From: Rhynchopus sp. YZ270_cl-10
Lineage: Eukaryota > Euglenozoa > Diplonemea > Diplonemida > Diplonemidae
Assembly: GCA_964035575.1 (NCBI GenBank)
Contig: OZ037929.1
Location: 186,001 to 250,000, forward strand
Direction of reading: 5' to 3'
DNA length: 64,000 nucleotides
The position numbers and the translations under genes were made by a program. Shown piece after piece: positions 29,364-40,470 of this stretch. The notes beneath the pieces are model-generated. The model was not told the DNA's origin and did not search any database. It worked only from the letters and a program-made list of their open reading frames with translations. Numbering within the stretch: the stretch's first letter is position 1; each line of letters opens with the position of its first letter.

Positions 29364-31787
29364 ATGGCTGGAAGAAAGAGGAAAGTGGAAGATGCCGATG
29401 ATGAGTCATCGACATCGGCTTCGACATCGGAGTCCCCGCCAAAACAGGTGAAAAAAAAGCAGAAGGCGGCAGCAAAGGCGGCCCCGAAAGCGGCCCCGAA
29501 GGCTTCGAAGGCGGTTGTGAAGAAGGCGGACCCGAAGGCTTCGAAGGCGGTTGTGAAGAAGGCGGCTTCGAAGCCCCCACCTAAACAGGTGGGGAAAAAG
29601 TTGGCCGCGGAGACGGAGACGGAGGAAGCGGCTGAGGTCGCAAAGATACGGAACCGCGGAATGACAGCGCAACGCCGCCTTGACTCGGACGACTCCTTAG
29701 TAGGGCAGTCGTTCAAAACCGTCAAGGTGGAGGACCTGCAGCACCGCCCGCGCGAAGCGGCGAAGAAGAAGGGGCTGACGGTGAAGGACGAGGTGCTCTA
29801 CTGCTCAGCCTGCTCAGAGGTAATCGACTACGTGCAAACCGGAACGTACCAGGCGCACAATCGCTCGAAGAAGCACACTGCCAACCTGACCGCATGGAAG
29901 AACACTCAAGATAAGCTTGCAAGGATTAAAGCCTCGCCCCAGCAGACCACCCTCAACCTGACAAAGAGAGGTGCTGACGCCTCCTTCGAAGCGAAGATGG
30001 ACTTCGTCACCGCCGCAGCCGCAGGGGGTCTCACACGGGGGCAAATGGGGGCCATGCGTGTACCCTTCAACAAGCACACACAAACAAAACTACCAAAAGT
30101 ATGTTTTACCCACCAACGTCTTTAAACCTGCAGTCACGGAGCCTCAGCAACACCGTCAAGGACGTCGCAGAGGAGATCAGGGCAGAGATCCGGATACTTG
30201 TGGGCACGCAGAACAACACTCCCGTTGGTGTTGGGATTGATGGGACAGTCGAGAAGCACACGGGGTATCCAACCATCGCGACTGTTGTGTACCTCCCCAC
30301 CATTGGGCGTGACCTCTTTGTGGGTATGGTCGCAGAGAAGAGTGGGAAGGCGTTCGATGCTCCAGCACAGATGCTGGCCCTCCAAAGTGTGTGGTCTCAG
30401 TACCGCATCAAAGCAGGTTGGTTGGTCATGGACAGTTGTTCAGTCAACATTGCCGCCCTCCCCCACATGGATATCACAGTTTTTCTGTGTCTCGCCCACA
30501 TGCTGAACACCGCCCTCAAAGAGGCATACAAGACGGAGATGCCGGAGGCAATCTCCATTGCTCGTCTGTTCAGTCGCCTTTTTTTTAAGGCAACCACTCG
30601 CCAAAGGCGCTGGATCGAATTCCAGCAGAAGTGGGTGCAGACGAGCGTGGAGAAGCAGACGAACGACAGGACTAACCTGTCTCGTTTGGTGGAGTTGGTG
30701 AAAATGGTATGACATTTTTTTGATGTGCATACAACTTTCATTCATTACAAAATAGGTGAAGAGCAACGATGTCGACGCATCTTCGTTGGAGCAGCATGTG
30801 GGGGAGTACGAGGGGGACGTGGTGGAAGCGGCGGAAAGCCTGATCCGGTGTGCCGTCGAATCCGGGCAGGAGCAGGCACCGCAGGAGCCATTCTCTTCAG
30901 AGAAGGCAAGCCTGTCAGGACAGACCCGGTGGTCCTGTTTTTTTGAGGTGGTTGACCACTTGGTTGAGAGACGGGCGGTGCTGACGGCTTTCATTGCAGA
31001 GGAGAGGAAGAAACGACACCCCCCGGTTGTAAAGGAGTTGGGGGAGCTACTGACGACGCGGGAGAAGGCAGACAGCGCGTGGGGGTCGCTGGAGAAGATG
31101 TGCGAATCCCATAAAGGAGCGGCGTCGTTTTTCAATTGGGTTGCCAACCCCCCCAACAACGAGCCGTGCCAAGGTCACACGGTGAAGTCGAGAGTCGAGA
31201 AGGCTCTCCGCGTCGCATCCCCCCTTGAGCACGCAGTGATCAAGAAGGTGTGGGATGGCTATCGCAACAAGCCGCATTTTGTTGTGTTCAGCCCGAAGCT
31301 GTTAGCTTTGGGGCTTTGCGCGGAAGCGCTGCTGCTGACGGAGGCGGAGCTGACGGCCCTCTTCCCTGCACTGTGGTCAGGTGATGTGCACAGCGACTTC
31401 GAAAGATACAAAAAGTTGTCGTACAACGAGTTGTGTGACGAACAAGATGTACTGAGCTTCTGGAAGAAGCAGACCAGTACCTTCCCCTGTCTTTCCCCAG
31501 TGGCAATCTGCCTTATTCGTGCAGTGTGCACAGTCACTGGAGTTGACGGGGTTTTCTCTTCTCTCGACGCCTTCATGTCGAAAAGAAGGGCGTCCCTGGG
31601 CACCAACGCACTTTGCGACAAGTTGCTGTGCTACAGGTGTCGCGACTTGACGGGTCGTATGAGCGAGTGGGACGACGAGGGGCTGCTGTCCGTGTCGATC
31701 CCGAGGATCAAGGAGGAAGAGGAGAACAACGAGGACGAGGAGGAGGAATGTGGCGAATGTGACGAGCTCTGCTTTACGATGATTTAG
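29364..31787 (+). CDS. hAT transposase (three exons)
   Basis: Exons 29364-30098, 30134-30706 and 30756-31787 join in phase 0 across introns of 35 and 49 bp. Both introns begin GTATG; they end in CAG and TAG. The product has about 778 residues. The N-terminus is a lysine/alanine-rich tail. A BED-type zinc finger follows near residues 150-180 (YCSACSEVIDY, then HNRSKKH). The catalytic core has GIDGT (first Asp), VMDSCSVN (second Asp) and CLAHMLNTAL (conserved C..H). The C-terminal dimerisation segment reads GVFSSLDAFMSKRRASLG, and the tail is acidic. No internal stop or frame break is seen, so the gene looks intact. The enzyme would cut at the CATAGCTGG ends. Confidence 0.88.
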
Positions 31788-32609
31788 GGAGGGGGGTGCG
31801 AGGGTCGTTTTTTTTTTTTACTTTTGACTTTATATTTTCATGTCCTACAGAGTGGCGTGCGTGGCATGTGCTATCGCAATTGTTTGAATCAAATCAGCAC
31901 GAGGGGGGAAAAAATATCAGTGACGTTTTGTTGTCCTTTGTCAAATCTCTTTGTTTTTCTCTTTGTCTATTTTTCCTGCATTTTTTATTCTCTTCTTGTA
32001 CTTTCTTTGTTTTGGTTGTAATGGTTGGAAGAAAAAAAAGCATAACCCAGAGAATTCTTCCCCAAACCCCTTTTTATTTGAACCTTCTTCCCACGCTTCA
32101 TCCCTCTCTACGTCTAAGATGGCATATAATAATAGGCTAATAGCCCTATATTAGCCTATTATAAGACTCTTATAATAGGCTAATATAGGCTCTTTACAGG
32201 CTAATAATTTATTTTCGAGGCTAATATAGGCTAATAAAAGCTAATAAAATCTGGGATTTTCCCGAAGGCTAATATTAGCCTATTCTTGTTAGCTTACCAG
32301 CTATGGGATATGCTAAGTTTCTGTCTGTGACTAGTGTTGTAGAGTGATGTGCTTGTCGCGATCCTCCACAGAAGGAAACTCCACAACACAGAGAGGACAG
32401 TACTCTTCGATAAGAAACTCTTTATGCTTCGAAAACACGTGGGCGCTGAGCCCAGCTTTTTTTACCCCCCGGGAACAAACAGGGCACTTCAAAGTGCACT
32501 CACTGCAACGGATATTGCTTCACTCTGTGTGCCTTTGTACGTTTTTGGAAAATAGGATGGACCGTCCCACACGAATGTGAGGGACCGCAGCGACCCCGAA
32601 AAGAAAACT

Positions 32610-32684
32610 CGACTCTTACAGTCGCCAACTGATCTTGATTACTCGACTAGAAAAAGGGGGGGAAGATTATTTTCGTTGAACGCA
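32610..32684. repeat. Conserved non-coding segment, copy 1
   Basis: About 73 bases starting CGACTCTTACAGTCGCCAAC and ending TTATTTTCGTTGAACGCA are shared with 55384-55455, with one substitution and small A/G-run differences. CGACT-CTTAC-AGTCG forms a hairpin at its head. Its identity is unknown. Confidence 0.7.
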
Positions 32685-32934
32685 GCCAAAAACAGTGTAT
32701 GAGATCTGAATTTTGGCGCAAGTGATTTTTAAAGGGGAGGAGAAAATAGTCGGTATCAGGCGATTAAACGTTGGCTTTATTACTCGAGTTTCTAATAACA
32801 CTACGTGTAAGGAAAAAAAGAAAAGAACAGCAAAGGCCGATCTAAATAGGCCGGCAGGTCTGCGGTTAGAACCTCCTTCTAGGCAAAACTGCCGCTGGAC
32901 AGCTCTGGCTTACGGTCCCCTTTTCACCCGGTCA

Positions 32935-33355
32935 CAATCGAGTGTCGAGAGAGGTCAACTCTGTAGTAGCTCGTTCGGTCGACAGCACCGCCTTCTCCAG
33001 CTTGGGATGCGCTGTGCTGTGCCCTGCGCTGAAGCCGTGCTGTTGCTCACCAATCCGGCATTCCTGCCACCTGATCAGACTTTGCAACCTCGCTGCCGCC
33101 CACAGCCTACACACACACGATGTGACCGTGAGAGGCCGTTGCTTCAGCGGAGTGTCGTCTTCTCCTTTGCGGATGAGCGCGATGAGGGCTCATCAAAGAC
33201 GTCCGCCACTCTCCCGTGCGCTCAATCTCATCTAACACATCTGCCAGCCTGTCGAGCAGCACCAAAGAAAGTGCCTTCAGCTCTGCCATGCGCCAACCCT
33301 CACCTCAGCAGAAGTTTGCGTATGCATCCTCCCCAGAGTGTGCTGCAACTCCCCG
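32935..33355 (-). pseudogene. Decayed LRR-array remnant, second copy
   Basis: Near-identical to 20690-21115, and likewise directly 3' of a type 2 LRR gene. It differs by a 13-bp deletion around 33005 and scattered substitutions. Frames are broken. Confidence 0.6.
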
Positions 33356-36300
33356 TCAGCATGTCAATCTGCGTCGCTGTCCCTTTGCTGGCAAGCTCTT
33401 CTTCTGCAAACTCCCTATGAACGCATCCCAGTCAGACTCCGTTAACGACGTGTAAGGTAATAGGCAGCTTCCAACGTAGTTGACACATCTCAATCTTGTA
33501 GAGCCAATGTACGGTAACGACGTGCAATCAAATAAGAATCCTCCCCCAAGGCTTGTAACTCTCTTCAATCCTGCAAAGTCGATGGAGGTCAACGACGTGC
33601 AACCTGCTAAGAAGTAGTCCCCAAGGCTTGATATACTGTCCAATCCTGAAAAGTCGATCGAAGTTAACGACCTGCAACCTGATAAGAAGCGGAGACCAAC
33701 GCTTGTGACACTTCCCAACCCTGCAAAGTTGATGGAGGTTAACGCCGCGCAACCTGATAAAAAGCGGAGCCCAAGGCTTGTGACAGTGCTCAATCCTGCA
33801 AACTTGATGAAGGTTAACGACGTGCAACCTGCTAAGAAGTAGTCGCCAAGGCTTGTTATGCTGTCCAATCCTTCAAAGTTGATGTAGGTTAACGACTTGA
33901 AATCTGATAAGAATTCATCCCCAAGGCTCCTGACACTGCTTAATCCTGCAAAGTTGATAGTGGTTAACGACGTGCAACCTGATAAGAAGCTGAGCCCAAG
34001 GCTTGTGACAGTGCTCAATCCTACAAACTTGATGGAGATTAACGACGTGCAATCTGATAAGAAGTAGTTACCAAGGCTTGTGACACTGCTCAATCCTGCA
34101 AAGTCGATGGAGGTTAACGACGTGCAATCTGAAAAGAAGTAGTTACCAAGGCTTGTGACACTGCTCAATCCTGCAAAGTCGATCGAGGTTAACGACGTGC
34201 AATCTGATAAGAAGTAGTTACCAAGGCTTGTGACACTGCTCAATCCTGCAAAGTCGATCGAGGTTAACGACGTGCAATCTGATAAGAAGTAGTTACCAAG
34301 GCTTGTGACACTGCTTAATCCTGCAAAGTCGATGGAGGTTAACGAGGTACAAACTGATAAGAAGTTGCACCCAAGGATTTTGACACTGCTCAATCCTGCA
34401 AGGTCGATGGAGGGTAACGACGTGCAACCTGATAAGAAGTAGTCACCAAGGCTTGTGATGTTGCTCAATCCTGCAAGGTCGATTGAGGTTAACGACGTGC
34501 AAGCTGATAAGAAATTGCACCCAAGGCTTTTGACACTTCTCAATCCTACAAGATCGATGGAGGTTAACGACGTGCAACCTGCTAAGAAGATGTCGCCAAG
34601 GCTTGTGACGCTGCTCAATCCTTCAAAACTGATTGAGGCTAACGACGTGCAACATAATAAGAAGTGGTTCCCAAGGCTTGTCACACTGCTCAATCCTGAA
34701 AAGTTGACGGAGGTTAACGAGGTGCAACCTGATAAGAAGATGTCGCCAAGGCTTGTGACGCTGCTCAATCCTGCAAAGTCGATGGAGGTTAACGACGTGC
34801 AACCTTCTAAGAAGAAGTTCCCAAGGCTTGTGACGCTGTCCAATCCTGCAAAGTCGATGGAGCTTAACAACGTGCAACCTTCTAAGAAGCGGAGCCCAAG
34901 GCTTGTGACACTGCTTAATCCTGCAAACTTGATGTAGGTTAAAGACGTGCAACGTGATAAGAAGTAGTTACCAAGGCTTTTGACACTGCTCAATCTTTTA
35001 AAACTGATGGAGGCTAACGACGCGCAACCTGCTGAGAAGTAGTTCCCAAGGCTTGTAACGCTGCCCAATCCTGTAAAGTTGATGGAGGTTAACGACCTGC
35101 AATCTGATAAGAAGTAGCTGCCTAGGCTTGTTACGCTGCTCAATCCTGCGAAGTCGATGGAGGTTAACGACGTGCAATCTGATAAGAAGTGGTTCCTAAG
35201 TCTTGTTACACGTCCCAAGCCTGCAAAGTTGATGGTCCTTAACGACGTGCAACCCGACAAGAAATTGCACCCAAGGCTTCTGACTCTGCTCAATGCAGCA
35301 AAGTCGATTGACGTTAACGACGTGCAACCTGATAAGAAGTGGTCCCCAAGGCTTGTGACTCTGCTCAATCCAGCAAAGTTGATGGAGGTTAACGACGTGC
35401 AACCTGATAAGAAATTGCACCCAAGGCTATTGACGCTGCTAAATCTGGCAAAGTCGATTGAGGTTAACGACGTGCAACCTGATAAGAAGTGGTCCCCAAG
35501 GCTTCTGACGCTGTCCAATCCTGCAAAGTTGATGGAGGTTAACGACGTGCAACCTGATAAGAAGTTGTCCCCAAGGCTTGTGATACCTCTCACATCTGCA
35601 ACCACCATGGAGGTAAACGACACGCAATGTGATAAGTAGGAGTCCTCATACGACTCGATACGTGATATTAACTCTTTCGGAGACATCGTGGCACTGCTCA
35701 ATCCTGTAAAGTTGATGGTCCTTAACGACGTGCAACCCGATAAGAAATTGCACCCAAGGCTATTGACGCTGCTAAATCTGGCAAAGTCGATGGAGGTTAA
35801 CGACGTGCAACCTGATAAGAAGTTGTTCCGAAGGCTTCTGACCCTGTCCAATCCTGCAAAGTCGATGGAGGTTAACGACGTGCAACCCGATAAGAAGCCG
35901 TCCCCAGGGGTTGCGACACTGCGCAATCCTGCAAAGTTGATGGAGGTTAACGACCTGCAACCTGATAAGAAGTCGTGCTCAAGCCTTGCGACACTGCGCA
36001 ATCCTGTAAAGTTGATGGAAGTTAACGACGTGCAACCTGATAAGAAGTTGTGCTCAAGGCTTGTGATATTGGTCAATCCTGCAAGGTCGATGGAAGTTAA
36101 CGACGTGCAATCTGCTAAGAATCGGTTCCCAAGACTTGTGATATTGCTCAATCCTGCAAAGTTGATGGAAGTTAACGACGTGCAATCGGATAAGAAGCGG
36201 TGCCCAAGGCTGGTGACACTGTCGAATCCTGCAAAGTTGATGGAGGGTAACGACGTGCAACCTGATAAGAACTTGTACCCAAGGCTTGTGACGCTGCTCA

Positions 36301-37084
36301 ATCCTGCAAAGTTGATGGAGGTTAACGACGCGCAACCTGATAAGAAGTAGTCCCCAAGGCTTGTGACGCTGCTCAATCTTGCAAAGTCGATGGAGGTTAA
36401 CGACGTGCAACGAAATAAGAAGCGGGGTCCAAGGCTTGTGACGCTGCTCAATCCTTCAAAGTCGATGGAGGTTAATGACGTGCAACCTGCTAAGAAGTTG
36501 CTCTCAAGGCTTCTGACGCTGCTCAATCCTGCAAAGTTGTATGGCTCAAAAGTGCGGAATGACGTGCAGTTGTTCAGGAAGTACCAACCTATTGTCGTGA
36601 CGTTGCACAACCCAGACAAGTTAACTGATTCCAATGATGAACAATTAGATAAGAAGTTGTCATCAATCGCAGTAACAGCCAACGGGGCACTCAGATCAAG
36701 GATACGTAAATTAGTGCTTGCGAGGAAACTGTTCGGAATCTCAGTTACAACTTCTGCCTGCAGAAACAACTTCGCTACCTTGGGGTCTCTCACACGAGCA
36801 AGCCTCTCTGGTGTGAGGTCTGTCTCACCCAATGCACGAAGATCTGCAATGGATTGGTTCTTCCGCGACTCCGTCAACACGACTGTGTCGCCAGCACTCA
36901 GCGCTTTGATGTTGATGTCCTCTCCTTCGTCGTCCCCTCCGAAGTGCATGTCTAATTCAGCCAATTTGTCTTCAGACAACCCTGCTGCAGTTGCCACCTT
37001 CCGCCGCAGGTCCTTCGCTGTGTCATCCACATCCACATAGACGACGTACGTATGACCATCAAATAAGTCGATGTTGATTTCCAT
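33356..37084 (-). CDS. Ubiquitin-like + LRR protein, copy F (largest)
   Basis: The start is MEINIDLFDGHTYV (37084), about 1,242 residues; an upstream in-frame Met lies at 37144. The ubiquitin-like domain is the most diverged (extra LAELDMHF), followed by the linker, two degenerate repeats and about 40 regular 25-residue repeats. One aberrant repeat (about 35590-35690) reads SPKELISRIES and SFTSMVVADVRG, like an insert of foreign helix-forming sequence. Four consecutive units (about 34030-34330) are almost identical at DNA level, showing recent unequal exchange. Type 2 ending (TESDWDAFIGSLQ). No signal peptide or membrane segment. A solenoid of this length fits a binding scaffold; the ligand is unknown. 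Confidence 0.88.
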   Translation of the reverse strand: MEINIDLFDGHTYVVYVDVDDTAKDLRRKVATAAGLSEDKLAELDMHFGGDDEGEDINIKALSAGDTVVLTESRKNQSIADLRALGETDLTPERLARVRDPKVAKLFLQAEVVTEIPNSFLASTNLRILDLSAPLAVTAIDDNFLSNCSSLESVNLSGLCNVTTIGWYFLNNCTSFRTFEPYNFAGLSSVRSLESNFLAGCTSLTSIDFEGLSSVTSLGPRFLFRCTSLTSIDFARLSSVTSLGDYFLSGCASLTSINFAGLSSVTSLGYKFLSGCTSLPSINFAGFDSVTSLGHRFLSDCTSLTSINFAGLSNITSLGNRFLADCTSLTSIDLAGLTNITSLEHNFLSGCTSLTSINFTGLRSVARLEHDFLSGCRSLTSINFAGLRSVATPGDGFLSGCTSLTSIDFAGLDRVRSLRNNFLSGCTSLTSIDFARFSSVNSLGCNFLSGCTSLRTINFTGLSSATMSPKELISRIESYEDSYLSHCVSFTSMVVADVRGITSLGDNFLSGCTSLTSINFAGLDSVRSLGDHFLSGCTSLTSIDFARFSSVNSLGCNFLSGCTSLTSINFAGLSRVTSLGDHFLSGCTSLTSIDFAALSRVRSLGCNFLSGCTSLRTINFAGLGRVTRLRNHFLSDCTSLTSIDFAGLSSVTSLGSYFLSDCRSLTSINFTGLGSVTSLGNYFSAGCASLASISFKRLSSVKSLGNYFLSRCTSLTYIKFAGLSSVTSLGLRFLEGCTLLSSIDFAGLDSVTSLGNFFLEGCTSLTSIDFAGLSSVTSLGDIFLSGCTSLTSVNFSGLSSVTSLGNHFLLCCTSLASISFEGLSSVTSLGDIFLAGCTSLTSIDLVGLRSVKSLGCNFLSACTSLTSIDLAGLSNITSLGDYFLSGCTSLPSIDLAGLSSVKILGCNFLSVCTSLTSIDFAGLSSVTSLGNYFLSDCTSLTSIDFAGLSSVTSLGNYFLSDCTSLTSIDFAGLSSVTSLGNYFFSDCTSLTSIDFAGLSSVTSLGNYFLSDCTSLISIKFVGLSTVTSLGLSFLSGCTSLTTINFAGLSSVRSLGDEFLSDFKSLTYINFEGLDSITSLGDYFLAGCTSLTFIKFAGLSTVTSLGLRFLSGCAALTSINFAGLGSVTSVGLRFLSGCRSLTSIDFSGLDSISSLGDYFLAGCTSLTSIDFAGLKRVTSLGGGFLFDCTSLPYIGSTRLRCVNYVGSCLLPYTSLTESDWDAFIGSLQKKSLPAKGQRRRLTC

Positions 37085-37199
37085 TGGTGTTTTGTGTGTT
37101 TCTGTATGTGGGAGTGGTGCAAGGCATAGCCATTGATTGTCCATCTATGTAGCAGTAGTAAGTAACTGGGTGGTGTTTGGATTTGCAATCTTTTCAACT

Positions 37200-38003
37200 T
37201 ACCTTCCTTCACCCCCCCCTGTAAGGGCAACCGTAGGTGAAGTAAGGTATAGTATTGAAATCGATGTGGGGGGGGGGAAAGGGTCAATTTTACAAAACCA
37301 GATTTTGAGGAAAATTTTAGCTGAAAATGGGCCCCACGTATAAGCAACCGGGCTCATATTTCTCAAAATTTAAGTGGTCAAAAAATTGTCCAATTTTCGA
37401 GATTGACCCCACCACTGCACGGGCGGAGCCCAAAAATGCAAATAAGGACCCTTTTTAATTTGTTCTCTTGAAATGTATAATTTCATGTTTTCGCGAAAAA
37501 AATTACAACTGATCCCTACAAGGGTTGAAGGAAGGTGGTGGAAAACAACAGTAACAACAAGGACAAGTAATTGCTAAGAAAAAACGGGTGTGATGTGGAA
37601 AACTCCGCGCGATTTTCGAAACCACCGTAGCATCCTGGCGATTTGCTGGAGGTGCTGATGCGCCTGGTGTGATCGATGTGTTGTAGTCTGTGCATTCTGT
37701 GTTCCTTCCGCACTGCTCCAACGACGACGACAATGTGGGGAGCCTGTGGACAAAAACGAGCTGGAACACGCCGAGCCTGCCGGCCTGCCGAGCCGACGTC
37801 CAACAACGCTATCGAGCAGATGGTGCTGGACGAAGAGGACAGCCCCCCTTCTTGAACGTTTCAGATGCTGGCGTCCCAGTGGGTCTGGCAGCTTACGAAG
37901 AGCGTTAGCATACCTGCAGAAGAGCAGAATGCTGGGCGTGTTGTAGATTATTTCTACAGGATGGAGTTCCACATCACACCCCGTTTTTTTTCCGATAGCA
38001 ATT
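37200..38003. other. Spacer with unassigned coding-like stretch
   Basis: A run at 37380-37430 (GATTGACCCCACCACTG, GGCGGAGCC) is related to 41560-41590 inside the neighbouring element. Bases 37600-37960 are GC-richer and open in several frames, but none resembles a family I know. Confidence 0.35.
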
Positions 38004-39338
38004 AGGGAAAACAAACTTTTGGTCTGCGTGCGCGTCCTGCGTGCCTGGGTTTTTTTGAGATTTTCAAAAAAAAAGTTTTTTCTGTGGAAAAGCGAATACC
38101 GACCCCCCTGCTACGCCCGTCTCCCCCAAAAAAAGTTTCCCTTGGAGAGCAATCGGCTCGCGCAATCAAAAGAAGACAGAGAAAAGGGAAAATAAAAAAA
38201 GAAAAAAGTTGGGTACCGTGCGCCTGCGGCGCTACCTGTTCCCTACCCTCCTTTATTTTTAAACATGATGTACTTATTCATGTACAGTGTTCATTTTCTT
38301 TTGAGTACGACTCCACATCCCCCCTCCCCACGGATAAAGATCGATTAGGACACCATGGGGCACACCTGCAAGCCTGCTCCGCAGCGAATAATGAGCTGCT
38401 GAACCGTCTCCACCCTCGCTGTGTGAGGGCACCCCCATAACCGTCCTGGTTTTTTGTTTTCACTCTTCTGTAGTCACTGAAACCCCACCGACGTCACTAC
38501 AATACCATAGCTTTCTTCAGTACATTGGTGTTTCCAGTAAAAACACTACAATTTCATGCCAAGTTCGCATACTGAAAATAACCCTTGTTGAGTATGGGTT
38601 CATACTTTGTGACAATTTGAGTCACTGAAATTGTGTCCATGTTTCCGTATATCCCCCACCACAAGCCGGGATTGGTTCGGAAATCTAACAAAACGCCTCT
38701 TGGGCGGAAAAGTCACAGGACATTTGCACTTTTTTTTGAGACCGGGGGTTTCCTTACTAAAACCAGAGGAGTCTCATAGTTCCTAGTAATGGTACTTCAG
38801 TGTGTTTTTGTACACACATGTGACCCACCGTGGAGAGCAATCGGATCGCGCAATCAAAAGAAAGCAGAGAAAAGGAAAAAAGAATTTTTTCAAAAAAGGA
38901 AAAAAGTTGGGTATCGTGCGCCTGCGGCGCTACCTGTTCCGAGCCAAAAACACCATAATTTCATCTGAAGTTGGGGTTTTCAGACCTGAAAATGACCCTT
39001 GCTCACGAGTATGGGTTCATATTTTGTGAAAATTTAAGTCACTAAAATTGTGTCCATATTTCCGTATATCCCACACCACAGAACGGGATTGGCTCGGAAA
39101 TGCCACAAAACACTGTTTTTTCACGTTCACAGCTGGTTGAGGTGCGTTTTTTGGGTCCCAAAACACGAGTTTGCAGTTTTTTTTTTTCCAAAAGTTAGTG
39201 CGAAGCCTGTTCTCACTCCATGAAAGAAGGACAATTTGAAAAAAACTTTTTTTTAAAACAAACTTTTTTTTGCCTGCCTGCCTGGGTTTTTCTGGGGGAC
39301 GTCCCGACGCGCACGCAGACGAGAAGTTTGTTTTCCCT
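38004..39338. repeat. Block with inverted ends and a composite direct repeat
   Basis: About 35 bases at 38004-38040 are inverted at 39304-39338 (ACGCGCACGCAGAC, AAGTTTGTTTTCCCT). Inside, GGAGAGCAATCGG ... GCGCCTGCGGCGCTACCTG occurs at about 38138-38245 and 38829-38940, and ATTGTGTCCAT, TTCCGTATATCCC occurs at about 38630-38665 and 39045-39075. No gene is seen. Confidence 0.55.
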
Positions 39339-40447
39339 TAGGGAAGGCTCGTTTTTCCATTTAATGTTACAAAGTAACAATAAAAGGGGGGGGGGTGGGT
39401 CAGGCCAAAATCCGGGAAAAAACTTTTTTTTTGTAACAATGGCGGGAAAAAGTGTTTTTCTGCCTAAGGTTGGGGGGGGGTCTAGGGGATACCAAAGGGG
39501 TGTCACATTTGACGTTTTTCAAATTAGTGAAAACCGCCTATCAGAAAGTGCCAAAACCGCCTCCAACCACCCCACACCCCCCAGAAAACCTGTTCTTGCC
39601 CCGAAACTACCCATAGGGGGGTCTTCTGGGCCGTAAAATGCAATTCTAAAAAAGTGGTCACACTTCTGTACCTGGGCACCCCCACAGAACCCCCTTCAGA
39701 ATACGAGAAAATAAAGTTCGACAACGCCACGGTCGGAGAGGGTTGGAAAGCAGGCTGAGGCACACGCGACGCTTGTGCTGGTGTTCTTCGGGGGAGAACT
39801 GTGCAGAAAGCGCCGGGGCGGCATCCTGCATGGCTGCACAGAGGTTGAAGAGAAGGGCGGGTCTAGGGGTGCGACTCCACTGTTTATAGGTGGGAACCAT
39901 TGTCGTAATAACCTCTTACGGCATTTTTGGCCATTTCCAGGCCACCTCCGGTCGGAAAACCCCCCAGAAATGGGTCAGAAACTAGAAGCTGCATATCTCT
40001 GAGATACCTGGTATTTCTGCTTGCACCACTCTTCGAATCTGCGGAACTCTCGACGTAGTTCTCTGAGTGGCAATGGAAGACATGTGCTTCTGGAAGTTCA
40101 TGCTCTCGACGAAGTGGGTCAGGATGCGATGCCACCTGTGCACAACTTCGTACAGCTTCGTGTACCCGCTAAGAGAAGCACCGCGATCGAAGTACGCGAT
40201 GCAAAAGCGCTCTTGTGTAAAAGTCGAGCCGTGGGAGGATTCCTCGGTCAAGTTGCTGTAATAGCAACTATATAATCCATTACCGCCTTGAAGGCTTTCC
40301 CAGTTTGGGTGTTTGTGACACCCGCGTGCAGGTGATGACTAGTGAAAATTTTTGACAGGTGTCATCAGTGTTTCCGCGCTCCTTCATTGGGTACGATTTT
40401 TGATGAAGAATCGTGATTTTGTACATAAAAGGTAAATACGTCCCGAG

Positions 40448-40470
40448 CCCGGCGCGCTACGCGCGCCGGG
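40448..40470. repeat. 10-bp G/C stem-loop
   Basis: CCCGGCGCGC, loop TAC, GCGCGCCGGG. Similar GCGC-rich short palindromes occur near 9000 and 49910. Confidence 0.7.

Larger units (their letters stand above)
28118..32305 (+). mobile_element. hAT-superfamily DNA transposon, apparently complete
   Basis: A 17-bp perfect terminal inverted repeat, CATAGCTGGTAAGCTAA, is followed by many subterminal AGGCTAATA / TATTAGCCT motifs at both ends (28120-28200 and 32115-32300). GGATAT flanks both ends (28112-28117, 32306-32311); that is 6 bp, whereas hAT elements usually duplicate 8. The element carries one spliced transposase gene and a nested smaller element near its left end. It lies between the RhoGEF fragment and LRR copy F. 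Confidence 0.88.

Noticed and set aside
33356-37084. CRISPR-like regular spacing of repeats
   Set aside because: The 75-bp period is a coding period with no constant-repeat/variable-spacer structure, and the context is eukaryotic.
39880-40260. Possible transposase in the 2.4-kb element
   Set aside because: Short frames on both strands show no DDE-type or DNA-binding motif I can recognise.
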